DNA of 64,000 nt, from positions 5,518,001 to 5,582,000 of the forward strand of contig CM064422.1 in NCBI GenBank assembly GCA_032690845.1, given 5' to 3'. Positions within the stretch are counted from its first letter, which is position 1; each line of letters begins with the position of its first letter. This document shows, piece by piece, positions 47,970-58,113 of the stretch. The translations under genes and the position numbers were made by a program. This stretch comes from Eleusine coracana subsp. coracana (Eukaryota > Streptophyta > Magnoliopsida > Poales > Poaceae). Below the pieces are notes generated by a model. It was not told the DNA's origin, searched no databases, and saw only the letters and a list, made by a program, of their open reading frames with translations.

Positions 47970-49339
47970 TACATTTAAGAATAGAGTACTCGAAAGAATA
48001 AAAAGTCACAAAAAAGTTAATGCACCATATGTAATTTATGCTTATTTCTATTTATAAGCAGTTGTCAATCATTAAATTTATATAATAATTAGGACAATAC
48101 TAATAAAACTACATACTCTACTATGTACTAATCCATGCAAAAAATAGCTCTTGGTGTAATGAGTCCGGTGAGCAAAAATAGAAGGTGTGGACTCCATATG
48201 GAAATGATGACAATAACAATAGTGACAGTGAACAAAGACCTTAGTAAGAGTAAATTTTTATATTTAGAATGTGGATAACATTGCAAGAGGAATGAAATGT
48301 TAATTGAAAACTCAATTTGTCAGGATGCAAAACTCAACTTGACTCCATTCCAACTTAATTTTCGAGTAAGCCAAAAAAAGCAGTCGTCAACAAGTTTCTA
48401 TAGCGGAAAAGTTTTTCTGTGCAGTGGTTTCAAACTGGACTAATTAGTTCTTGAAGCTAGATTTGAGTGATTGCAGTTATGATGTCACTTATCATGTCGA
48501 CCTGCAATCCATGTCGATTGGAAATTACATTTTAGTTGGAAGTTAACCATATTCAGTCTATTTGAAGTTTTGTCTGATTTTATCATTAGAACTTTGTGTA
48601 AATCTAAAACATTTTACAAATCTATGTATTATGATTGTTTTTAACATTCAACTATTCCAAGTGGTGCAATGTAGCTATCTCTTACGCAATTTGTATTTTT
48701 ATATAATTTTAATTTAAAGTTCAAAACTTTACATTATGGCAGGTGGTATCATTCTCAAGTTTGTAGAAGAAACAATGTATTTTTGAAATAATGTTGATAG
48801 TTTAATAGCATCCGACAATAACTTAACAATAGGGATATAAAAGTGCACTAACAATGTTGATGAAATAATTATAAGATAATTTGCTAACAAAAGGGAATGC
48901 TATCATCTATCTTCATGTAAAAATTTGGTTTTATGTTTATATTGTACAAAGAGAAACAAAAAACATATAAATTGCATTGCTAACAAAGGGAATGCAATCA
49001 TCCATCTTCATATAAAAATTTATCTCTTATGTTTATATCGTACAAAGAGAACCAAAAAACATACAAACTGCATAAGGGCAGATCACACCGAATAGCTTTG
49101 AGTGATTAAATCGAGAAAATATATTGTTCAGCGGATCAAATGGACAAAATGAAATGGTCCGGGAGTAAGTTGGACATCATTATTTTCTTTCTTTTTCTTT
49201 TTTACAATCCTTACCAATCTCTCTGCCGCTGAAGTGGCCATATCGCATGACTACACCGTACCGAAATCCATGCTGTGCACAGTGGGCGGATGGCGCCGGC
49301 CAAGGTCGCCCGGTCTGATCCCGCCGCGCTGAGCAATCC
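47970..49339. other. Intergenic, AT-rich, with a tandem duplication
   Basis: There is no gene. The only structure noted is the 96-bp tandem duplication listed separately. The base composition rises in GC from about 49200 toward the LEA remnant. Confidence 0.4.
48881..49071. repeat. 96-bp tandem duplication
   Basis: Two head-to-tail copies start at 48881 and 48977 with TTGCTAACAAAGGGAATGC (one has an extra A). They stay alike through ATCTTCAT, TTATGTTTATAT, GTACAAAGAGAA and CAAAAAACATA, with around 10-12 differences. It is non-coding. Confidence 0.75.
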
Positions 49340-49553
49340 ATGAACGCGCACATGCCGTCGCGGCCTCGTGGTCGCGTCTCAAGAAGCTGCCAGCTCCACG
49401 TAGGCCTCCGCCTCCCGACGTGTCTCCGGGTCCTCGACTCGTCGTCCTCCCTGCCGCTCTTAATAACCGCGGTGCTGCAAATACAAACTGAACAGGTGCG
49501 CACGCAAAGCAGTTCTCAGAAAGAAACAACTTGTTACGCGTGCACGCGTAGCA

Positions 49554-50365
49554 GTGATCCACATGAGTATGGCGAGGAGGCCCTCGACCAGCCGCCGATC
49601 ATGTACGGCGACGTGTTCCAGGGACGCCGGGCTGCTGCAGTCCGCCGGGCAGCTGGTGCTCGGGCACGCGCACAGCAAGGGCGGGCCCGCCGCCACGGCG
49701 GCACGCAACGCCCGCGAGGGGCACGTCGGGAAGGGCCTGATCTCCGGCCCTGCGGCCGACGCCGACGTCAGCGTCACCGAGATACAGCTCCCTGGCCGCG
49801 GGGCTGTCGTGACCGAGTCCGTCGACAGGTTGTGGGGAAATTCGTGGCCCCGAGGCCCGCGTCAGTGGCGGAGGAGGGCAAGAAGGTTGGTCGGCACGGC
49901 GTTGACGAGCGTCACGATCGGGCGCGCGATGGAGGTGGTAGCGGCCGCGGCCGCGGCGTCAGGGGACAAGGCCATGGACCAGAGCGACGCGGCGACGGCC
50001 TGGAGATGTGTGCCGCGGGGTCCGGCGGCGCCATGCCTGGATGAGTCGCCGCCGCGGCCGATCATAACACCCGCGTCCAGCGGGACGAGGACAAGGTCGA
50101 GCTTCGGGACGTGCTAGTGTTCTCCTTCGTTGTTTTCTTTCGCTGCTATATAACTCTCGCTGCGTGAACTGACGGTGGTGACTAGGAGAGAGGGATTTCT
50201 AACACGTGGTGAGGAGCATGTGCAGAACGCGAGGGAGAAGCTGCCCGGCGGACAAGGGCGCAACGAGGGAGGACGCGGAGATGCGGAACAGGCCGGGCAT
50301 GGTGACCACGCCCGGTGTCGCGTGGCGGACGCCGCCGCGTGCCTGAACCAGGAGCGCCCGTAAAG
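49554..50365 (+). pseudogene. LEA seed-maturation-protein (SMP) pseudogene
   Basis: Family motifs appear in order but in alternating frames. One frame has ALDQPPIMYGDVFQG. After a one-base shift come DAGLLQSAGQLVLGHAHSKG and GPAATAARNAREGHVGK. Another shift leads to VAPRPASVAEEGKKVG, then TALTSVTIGRAMEVV and GDKAMDQSDAA, and then EDKVELRDVLV. Behind a splice-like GTGACTAG at about 50183, exon 2 has CPADKGATREDAEMRNRPG and MVTTPG. At least four frameshifts are needed to read it through. Compared with the intact copy at 42148 this one is longer and keeps more of the N-terminal SMP repeat, so it is probably a different LEA paralogue of the array. Confidence 0.8.
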
Positions 50366-50669
50366 GGATGGTACGTCCGCTGGCTCAACCAGGAGGCCAT
50401 GCGGGTGCGGTAGAGCGTGCAGTGCACTATGTTATGGGGTTTATTTCGTGGATTAGCAAATAAATAGAACCACGCGCATCAAACTATCTCCAGAGCGTGC
50501 AGTGCACTTTGTGAATCTAGCAGGTGAAGGTGAATGTGATTGATCGGCTATAGACGGTGCCAGGATTCAATTACGCGCACTAGAAACTGTTGGCTTACAT
50601 CCACTGGTCCAACACACGTATACTGTCACGATAAGACAGAATATGCAGGAGAAACATATCACGGTTTGT

Positions 50670-51920
50670 TCACATCCAGAACACCACGGGACACTGCAAG
50701 ACGTTGGTGGTAACTCCATCAGGCGCGGCGTAGTACCGAACCCGACGGGTATCCCCAAACGTCAGGTCTCCATCACCGTCATACTTGACAGAAAACGTGG
50801 TCAGCCTGAACAGGTGGGTGGCATCCCCTTCCTCCTTCGTGGAGTCGCAAGTCCGCCGCCTCCCGGACCGACGAGAACGGAAGACGTACACGCCCTCAAC
50901 GGCGCAGAACTCGCCTCGGTCTTCCATGTACACGAGCGTGGCGCCGTGGTGAAACTCGGCCAAGTAGTCCTCGGAGAACACGCCCTCCTTGCTCAGCTTC
51001 CACGGCGGGCACTGCCGCCCGCCGTCGGAGGAGGGATCGGAATCGGAGTCGAGCGAGGCCACGTCGCAGGCGCAGAGGTGGCCGTATTTGAACAGTTGGT
51101 TGGAGAGGCCGACCCAGGCGTTGAGCTCGCGGACGAAGTGCGCGCGTCCTTCGAACGGCAGCCTCCACTCGCCGTGGAACCTCCACGCCGACGAGACCGA
51201 GCTCGCCTCCTCCTCCTCCTCTGCCACGTGGAAGCTGAAGGTGGCGGCCTCGGGTTCCGTAGGGTTCCCGACGTCGCTGCTGACGAAGACGGCCCGCCCG
51301 TCGGGGTGCACGGCATAGGCGGCGATGAGCCCGGGCTCGAAGGGCGGAGGCGGGTCTGGGAGCTCGCGCCACGACCACTGGCGGCCGTGCACGAGGCATT
51401 GGAACGAGCCGCAGTGCGCGAGGAGCGCGTCGTCGCCGCCGACGGGGAGGTACAAGGGGCGGGCCCAGCGCTCGTGGACGTGGTGCCGTGGGCCGTACGA
51501 GAGGGCCCGCGAGCGCACGTCGAAGAAGGCGGCGGCCAGGGGGTAGGTATAGGTAGTGTTGTTGGGGCCCGATGCGTGCCCGTCGGTCATGGGGTGCATA
51601 GCCATGACCGTGGTGCCGAATGCGGCCGCGAAGTAGCGCGGCAGCCCGCGATCCACCTCGAAGCGGAAGAAAGGCGGCGGCAGGCTCTGCTCGGCGCCGG
51701 CCTGCTTCTGCTCCGGCTTACCAGAGAGATCTAGCTTGCGGATGCTGTACCCGAATGCAAAGTCGTCCATGACGAGGTAGAGGTGCCGCCGCCGTCGATC
51801 CCATCGTTTTGCCCTACGGTCGCCGCTGCTGGCTGCTGCCCCGCTTGACGGACTGCCGCTTCGGCATGCTCGATCGTTTCTCGTCGAACGTCCATAGATC
51901 CGATTCTCCCTCCCGTGCAA
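50670..51920 (-). CDS. DUF1668-like protein, full-length open frame
   Basis: This is the only family copy here with an uninterrupted frame (416 residues). Blocks in order are RRRRHLYLVMDDFAFGYSI, RKLDL, FFRFEVDRGLPRYFAAAFG, TTVMAMHP, FDVRSRALSYGPRHH, LPVGGDDALLAHCGSFQCL, WSWRELPDPPPPFEP, YAVHPDGRAVFVSSDVG, TFSFHVAEEEEE, FHGEWRLPFEGRAHF, LNAWVGLSNQLFKYGHLC, WKLSKEGVFSEDYLAEFHHG, LVYMEDRGEFCAVEG, FSVKYDGDGDLTFGD and VVFWM. The usual family start (MPKRQ-like, ATG at 51867) is in another frame and meets a TAG, so an indel separates it from the body. The present frame begins at an upstream ATG (51920), or translation could start at Met 51776. The function is unknown. Confidence 0.78.
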   Translation of the reverse strand: MHGRENRIYGRSTRNDRACRSGSPSSGAAASSGDRRAKRWDRRRRHLYLVMDDFAFGYSIRKLDLSGKPEQKQAGAEQSLPPPFFRFEVDRGLPRYFAAAFGTTVMAMHPMTDGHASGPNNTTYTYPLAAAFFDVRSRALSYGPRHHVHERWARPLYLPVGGDDALLAHCGSFQCLVHGRQWSWRELPDPPPPFEPGLIAAYAVHPDGRAVFVSSDVGNPTEPEAATFSFHVAEEEEEASSVSSAWRFHGEWRLPFEGRAHFVRELNAWVGLSNQLFKYGHLCACDVASLDSDSDPSSDGGRQCPPWKLSKEGVFSEDYLAEFHHGATLVYMEDRGEFCAVEGVYVFRSRRSGRRRTCDSTKEEGDATHLFRLTTFSVKYDGDGDLTFGDTRRVRYYAAPDGVTTNVLQCPVVFWM

Positions 51921-52478
51921 CTCGAATCTTCTGTCGTGTAAAGATCATTGGCGTTGTTTTTTTTCGGGCGTGTCACGTTCGTTCTCGGCTCCAGGTTAAA
52001 TCGGACGTTTCGTGACCCAGGCGGACACAGACAGCTATTTTGTTTGTGCTGGTTCGCATCGGTAATTAGCCCATAAGCATAAGCGACAACGGATTGCGAT
52101 TTAGAGCATCACTGAATACATTGATGTACGACTTGTTGTTGAATAATGTTTCAGAATTGTTGAAATGGTAATATGTTTTGATGTTTTCTTTTTTTTTAAA
52201 ATGAAAATGGATGCACAAGGAGCTGATAACATAGGGATTCAAAGATAAAAATGAGGGCACAACTCCTGAAGACGCAAGGGCTTTCTAAATTCTGCAACAA
52301 CGTAGGCATTAGTCTTAGTAGGCTGTATATATATGAGTCTGAAAACTTAAAGAAAGCATGAGTTATGTGGAAGCCACAATTTTAGGATCCGTATACAAAT
52401 TTACATAAATCCAGGCCACTGAAGACCACCCCTTGTTTACATCCACCTCACATTGTCCATGTGACAGCAGTGCTTCTT

Positions 52479-53719
52479 TCACATCCAGAATGCCACCGGA
52501 TCACTCAGGAGAGCCTCTGTAACTGTTCCAGGCACGACGTAGTATCTAACCCGGCTACTGTTTCCACTCGTCAAGTTTCCGTTCCAGTCATACTTGAGAG
52601 AAAAAGTCGTTAAACGAAACAAATGGCGCCTGCGTCCTGATGACAAGTCTGCTGTCTCGTCCACCTCGCACTCATCCCTATCATCATCAGTAGATTCATC
52701 ATCGCTCGTCTCATCAACAGGAGGGTCATCATCGCCTTCGACGTAGATGCTCTCCACGAGGCAGAACTCGCTTTTGCCTCCCATGTAAACGAGCGTGGCA
52801 CCGACATGCGTTTCCGAAGCGTCCTCGCTAAAGAGCTTCTCCATGCTAAGCTTCCGATCCGGGCACCGCGCGTCGCCGGCGGCGTCATCGTCGGAACCGG
52901 CGGTGGGCGCCACCTGGCAGGCGCAGACGCAGCCGACGGTGTCTGGGTCTCTGCACAGCCCGACCCAGGCGTCTAGTTCCTCGTCAAAGTACGCGCGGCC
53001 GGCGAACGGCAGCGCCCAGCCCACTCGCCGTGCCGCTTCCACTTCACACATTCATCCGAGGACTCATAACGTAAGCGGGGAGATGGTGATGTGTCCTCCG
53101 CCGTGTCAAAGGTGAAGGTGGTGGCAGGTGACGAGGCGTCTTCCTCCTCCTCGACGCTGACGAAGACGGTGTGCCCGTCCGGGTGCACGGCGTAGGAGGT
53201 GACGTGCCTGGACTCGAACGGCGGCTGATCGGAGAGTTTGCGCCACGACCACGCCGAGGCCTCGTACGGCAGCTCGAAGGAGTCGGCTTCGGCCAGTACA
53301 ACGAGCTTGCCGTCGACGGGAACGAAGACGGGGTCGACGGGATCCGGGTCAGGCCGGGAGGCGTACCGGTAGCTCCGGTCGTGGACGTCGATGACGGGGA
53401 CGAGGTTCTTGTGCACAAAATTCACCGAACCGCCGGTTGCGGCGCGTACGGGCTGCATGGCGATGATCGTGGACTCAAAGGCGGGCGCGAAGTAGGTAGG
53501 CAGCCCGCGCTGAGCCTCGAAGCGGAACACGACGGATGGCAGCCGGTGATGATGGCAGCAGGTGCAGGCTGCAGGGTCGTCGTCGGAATCGGACGGCAAA
53601 GCGACCTTGCGGATGCTGTATCCCAACGCCCAGTCATCCAAGACGAGGTACAGGTGCCGCCGTGGCGACTTCGGCGGCGCTTTGACGTCGCCGCGCTCAT
53701 CCAACCGCCGCTTTGGCAT
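52479..53719 (-). pseudogene. DUF1668-like gene with a 5-bp duplication frameshift
   Basis: From the ATG at 53719 it reads MPKRRLDERGDVKA, RRHLYLVLDDWALGYSIRK, VVFRFEAQRGLPTYFAPAFE, STIIAMQP, NLVPVIDVHDRSYRYAS, FVPVDGKLVVLAEADSFEL, WSWRKLSDQPPFESRHVTS and YAVHPDGHTVFVSVEEEEDA, up to KWKRHGEWA. There GCCCA is present twice (53014-53018 and 53019-53023; TGGGC on the coding strand), and the frame moves by two. The rest, WALPFAGRAYFDEELDAWVG, CQVAP, ETHVGATLVYMGGKSEFC, FSLKYDWNGNLTSGN and DPVAFWM, is clean to 52479. One copy of the five bases is the only thing in excess. Its middle part is nearly the same as the fragment at 18200-18720. Confidence 0.85.
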
Positions 53720-54293
53720 CCTTTTGCTTTTGTTTGTAATGCGCGCGTGTCGTCCACGGGCCACGGCACCCCTACTCGGGGCAGATTTGATTCCTTCCGG
53801 CTGTGGGTTCTGAGGTCTGAGCCTGCCTGCAGTTCGGATCCGTTGCCAAATCAAATCCAAATCCACACGGGCCTACTCTTACTGCAACCCAATTCGTTGC
53901 GTACCCGAGCCTGAAATACGATGATACTTCAGAACAAATTTTCTGAAGATACTCTTTTGCTAAACTAAGGGGAAAAAGAAACTGAACTCAACACGGCAAA
54001 TAATTTAGCAGATAGCACCTGCAGGGGTAACCTGAAACAGCTAACATATATGCATGATTTTTTTATTTTTTATCTGCAAGGGAAGCGATATGCATGATAA
54101 CCTTATGAATGAAAAGTTACTTGTAAAAAAAAGTTATCGTTCAAAGAATCCAAACGAATTATGTATTTGTTTTTGACTAGATAATTAAACACTGGAACTG
54201 GATTAAACCAAAAGCACACTTTTCAAAGAGCTAGTGACACACGTTGGTTCTCGTTATAAAACTGTCAAGAGCATACACAGTAAGTTGTTCAAG

Positions 54294-56972
54294 CAGGAAT
54301 TGAAAAACCGTTTGAATCATAGAAACCCTGACAGGCCGGTTTGGCGAAAACCAGTAAAACCGGTCAGCTAGTCGGCCAAAATTCGAAAACGACACCGTTT
54401 GAACTGAAAACTGGCTAGCCAACCGGTTTTCTCGGTAAGCTGAGTAGTTTCAATGAAAAATGAGGTGAAAAATAGTGCAAAAATGATGCAAATTTGGCAT
54501 TAAGTTTGCTAAGTATTTATGACAGGCTTAGACATACTTTATCAATATATGGTTCATAGAACACTCATAATATAAATTTTATAAAGATTCAAACATAGTT
54601 CATATATATCCATTTAAAAGTACATAGGTAAATAGAGCATAGTTTATGTAGTAATACAAGTGATACAATGACCTCCTACACTCAAGACCATGGTGCCTTA
54701 TTCCAACTGTAACATGCCCGGGGCCTTATTCCAATTGTAACATGCTCGGTTGTATTCCTTGGTAGACATGACTACAATCCCACATTCTCGAAACAAATCC
54801 GTCTTATATTGTTGCCAACTTAATCTCGTCCAATGTGAAGTTGTTTGTCATTGTGAAAATATCTGATTATAAAATTTTGGATCTTGCCACTCATAGACCC
54901 ATATTGGAGGCCGTTCAAGGCTTGCATCAGGAACCATGTAATGAATGTAACCATGCGTGTATCACTAGTTGGGGTAAATGAAGACTCACTTTTGTAATGA
55001 TGTTGCCTACCCTTGCCTCTGTCATGATCCATAACGGTCATCCTTTGTGATTGTGAAGCGTCATGATCTTGATCTTGGGTAACATGTGTGAAGTCTTCCT
55101 TCACCTATAAATTGAAGGCTGGAGTTAGTGATTAATCTTGTAAACTTAATAAATATTACAACAAGATATTTGACCTGTGAACTGAAGAGTGGACGGTCAA
55201 ACCGTCCTACCACCCATGTCACCCACATTGTCATCTGAATCAGATTAGAGCTACTATCATCCGACTCTTGATACGACGGGCTCTATCTTGGATTTTCACT
55301 AGCAGTGGACTCATCACCGGGAACTGGTTATGGATCAAACCAATCCCAACATGGAAGTATCCTTTGCAATTTACTAGGATCATCTGCCTCAGTCACCAAG
55401 TGGGAAGGAAGAGGGGTGTCACTCTCAGTGTCTTCCTCATCAAATACTAGATCGGTATTTGATCGGTCATTCTCCATCCAATCTCGTATAGGATTTTTAT
55501 CATCATATAAAGAAAGCTCCATAACTTTATGGAATGGATCTTCATCTGGTGGATTGTATAATCCTGCTTCCCTCATGCAAATGCATATGTTGTAGTTGAT
55601 ATACACCAACTTCTTTAGTTTTTTTATAAGACAACTTGTTACACATCTTTGTGCGAACCAATGCTAGAAACCATTTAGATCAAGCTTTGCCAATTACCCG
55701 CCTTGTGAGTTTACTCTTCGCTATCCACGATCCAGTGTTAATACTTTTTGAACCTTCTCCCCTTTTCCTTTTTAAGAGACGGACCTCTTCAACAACCCCA
55801 TTAATCCACCACTTTGATTGCCCCCAGGTTGAGACGATACATCATCATTCTTGTATTGCCCACCTTGCTCACGTACTCGCCTCGCATATGCTTCCTCCTC
55901 CCGTGACTCATGCAAGGCACGCTGCAACTCCTCATCATCCTCATCGTCCATATTCCCTTTGGCGGAAATTTTCTCTCTTCTCAACCTCTCTTATTGCCTG
56001 CTACCCCTCTTATCGACAGTTCTATCCAACTCATAACGGAAATAGTCACAAACATCATGTGGAACATGATTGTAAGACACAACATTGCTTCCACGTCATG
56101 CCAAATGTTGCATGAATCGAGTGGCATCAGGCCCCTTTTTTCATATCTTGCAATACTTGCATGCAAAGCCTGGATATATGTTCTCACCGTGTTTCCAAAC
56201 GCTATCGCTTTGACTACGATCCGTCATAGTTTTGATTTATGCTCTGCATACAAAAGGCATGTGTAATTTTTAATTAAAATCCTTCAACTACTAACTCTAC
56301 TCATTTAATTACTACATTGATTTATACATTAAATAAAGATCAAATCAGGAAAAACAACTCACCTTAGTTCTTGGCCAACCGGCAATGTTGGTCGGCTAGC
56401 CGCTACACACCGTCGGCTAACCGCTGCTCACGGCCGGCTTGCCACTACGTGCGTCCAGCTAGCCGAGCGATAATCGCTGCTCCTCCTCGCCCTTTCGTTG
56501 GCATCGGCTAGCCGATCGAAGCCCTTGACTAGCTAGGCAACCCGCTCGGCTAGCCGTGGATCTCGGCCGCCTCCGACGACTCAAATTCCGGCCGGCGTTG
56601 ATTTGGTGATGGAGTGGTGGATGAGGGCGATTTGGTGAGGGCGAGCACGCTGGGGAAGCTAGGGATGAGACCCAGAGAGAAGACTCGGGTGTGAGGAGCA
56701 GGGAGAAGAGGATAAGATGGGTTTTCTAAATTTCTTTTCATTTAATCATTCTCTATTTTTTTACCCAGCCAAACTTGGTTAATTTTATAATGTCGTTTCA
56801 TCATAATTCATAGTTTTTCTCTAGTTTTTATCATATTTTTTTACAATTTTTTCAAAAATTAAAAAATTTGAATTTGGACCGGTTGAAAACCGGTCGTCCG
56901 GTGAAACCAAGCCAGACCGATTTCATCGAAAACCGTGGGTTTCAACTAGTTTTTTTGGTTTTTCAATCCATG
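54294..56972 (-). mobile_element. hAT transposon, 2.7 kb, with 8-bp target duplication
   Basis: The ends are CAGGAATTGAAAAACC (54294) and, reversed, CATGGATTGAAAAACC (ending 56972), flanked on both sides by TGTTCAAG (54286-54293 and 56973-56980). An 8-bp duplication and CA-starting short inverted ends are the hAT pattern. Sub-terminal regions are rich in CCGGTTTT/AAAACCGG and CGGCTAGCCG motifs (54330-54440 and 56380-56560, 56880-56940), possible transposase binding sites. It contains a decayed transposase read on the minus strand. Confidence 0.88.
54820..56190 (-). pseudogene. Decayed hAT transposase (BED zinc finger/DUF659 type)
   Basis: On the minus strand, pieces of a hAT transposase follow in order. 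A BED-like Cys/His region lies near 56190-56050, ending NVVSYNHVPHDVCDYFRYEL. Next is EDDEELQRALHESREEEAYA at about 55930-55870, then SGGLMGLLKRS. After it, in another frame, come TRRVIGKAWSKWF, and near 55600-55330 the C-terminal tail DPFHKVMELSLYDDKNPIRD with an acidic TDLVFDEEDTESD. The catalytic core between the DUF659 start and the tail is largely missing, and several frameshifts and stops occur. It cannot mobilise the element. Confidence 0.75.
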
Positions 56973-57303
56973 TGTTCAAGTGCTTGATTATGTTTCAAAA
57001 GAAGGCTCAAATGATGGAAAGAAACGATAGGCTCGTGGTCTGATTTTGGAGGCCATGTTAGAGGTGACATTGACTAAGCAAAAATTTCAGCAGATTAGAG
57101 ATGGTGGTTGAAATTCTCTACTAGAGACCACATTCTCTTTTTTGTGTAAAACATGGCATTTCTATGTTCAATATGGAGGCAAGTTACATTGATCGGCATA
57201 AGCCAAGACAAAAATCCAATTATACAAACTATGAACACTATAGATATGATTGCTTGAATCCAGTTATTGACCTGCAGCTTGCAAAGTTCAATGATTCAGT
57301 GAG

Positions 57304-57735
57304 GTGAATTCTAATCTACTTACTCATGCTAGTGTTTTTAATCCCAGGAATTCTTTTGATGCTTCCAAATTTGAGAGTTTGATGGAGTTAGTCAACTTTT
57401 ACTCCAATGATTTTGACTCGGACCAACCGAAAGAATTTGGTCTTGAGCTTCCTATCTACATTGTTAATGTAAGTCTGACTCTAGATCTTGCTTTCCGTTT
57501 GGTCTATAAGCTTCTCAAGTTAGTACTTGTTCTTCCTATCGCCACTGCAATGGTGAAGAGATGCTTTTTAACAACGAAAATTGTGAAGACAATATTGTAG
57601 AATTGTATCAATGATGGATTTATGAATGATTGCATCGTATGCTTTACGAAACCAGAACTTCTAGTGACAATTTTGAATAATGATGTGATAGTTTGCTTTC
57701 ACAATATGGAGGACCGCAACCGTCGATAAAAACTA
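57304..57735 (+). pseudogene. hAT transposase dimerisation-domain remnant
   Basis: The plus strand reads FNPRNSFDASKFESLMEL, NFYSNDF, VYKLLKLVLVLPIATAMVKR, CFLTTKIVKT and, after a stop, FMNDCIVCF. The LVYRLLKLVLVLPVATASVER pattern is the hAT-family C-terminal dimerisation region. It lies outside the neighbouring 54294-56972 element (beyond its target duplication) and is on the opposite strand, so it comes from another insertion. No ends were found. Confidence 0.75.
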
Positions 57736-57851
57736 TAAAAGGTAATCTGTATTGTAAAAGAATATCTTTTGTATGATTGTTTGTTATTAACTGATTTTTA
57801 TGCACTTTTATCATCAATATTTGTATATATTCTATATGTTCATTTTGTTAG

Positions 57852-58104
57852 GAGTTAATTTTACAAAACCACAATTATTTGGTCCCTTATTACAAAAAAC
57901 CACAACTTTTGAAACCAGTTTCACGAACCCACAAGTATTTGCGTTGTTTATTACACAAAACCACAACTTTTACTTCTGGTCCCACATGTCAACCTCTGTT
58001 GGCATTATGCACTTCTACAGAGGCTAAAATGTGGGACCGGAACTAAAAGTTGTGGTTTTGTGTAACAGATGGCGTAAATACTTGTGGTTTTATGAAATTA
58101 ACTC
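57852..58104. mobile_element. Mutator-type MITE, 253 bp
   Basis: The ends GAGTTAATTTTACAAAACCACAA and, reversed, GAGTTAATTTCATAAAACCACAA match at 20 of 23 positions. The flanks TTTTGTTAG (57843-57851) and TTTCGTTAG (58105-58113) are a 9-bp target duplication with one mismatch. A second internal pair (CCACAACTTTTA with TAAAAGTTGTGG) lets the whole element fold. It encodes nothing. Confidence 0.8.
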
Positions 58105-58113
58105 TTTCGTTAG

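Noticed and set aside
49340..50117. Two long plus-strand frames read as intact proteins
   Set aside because: Each contains only some of the LEA motifs; the family order is spread across them, so they are frameshifted pieces of one pseudogene.
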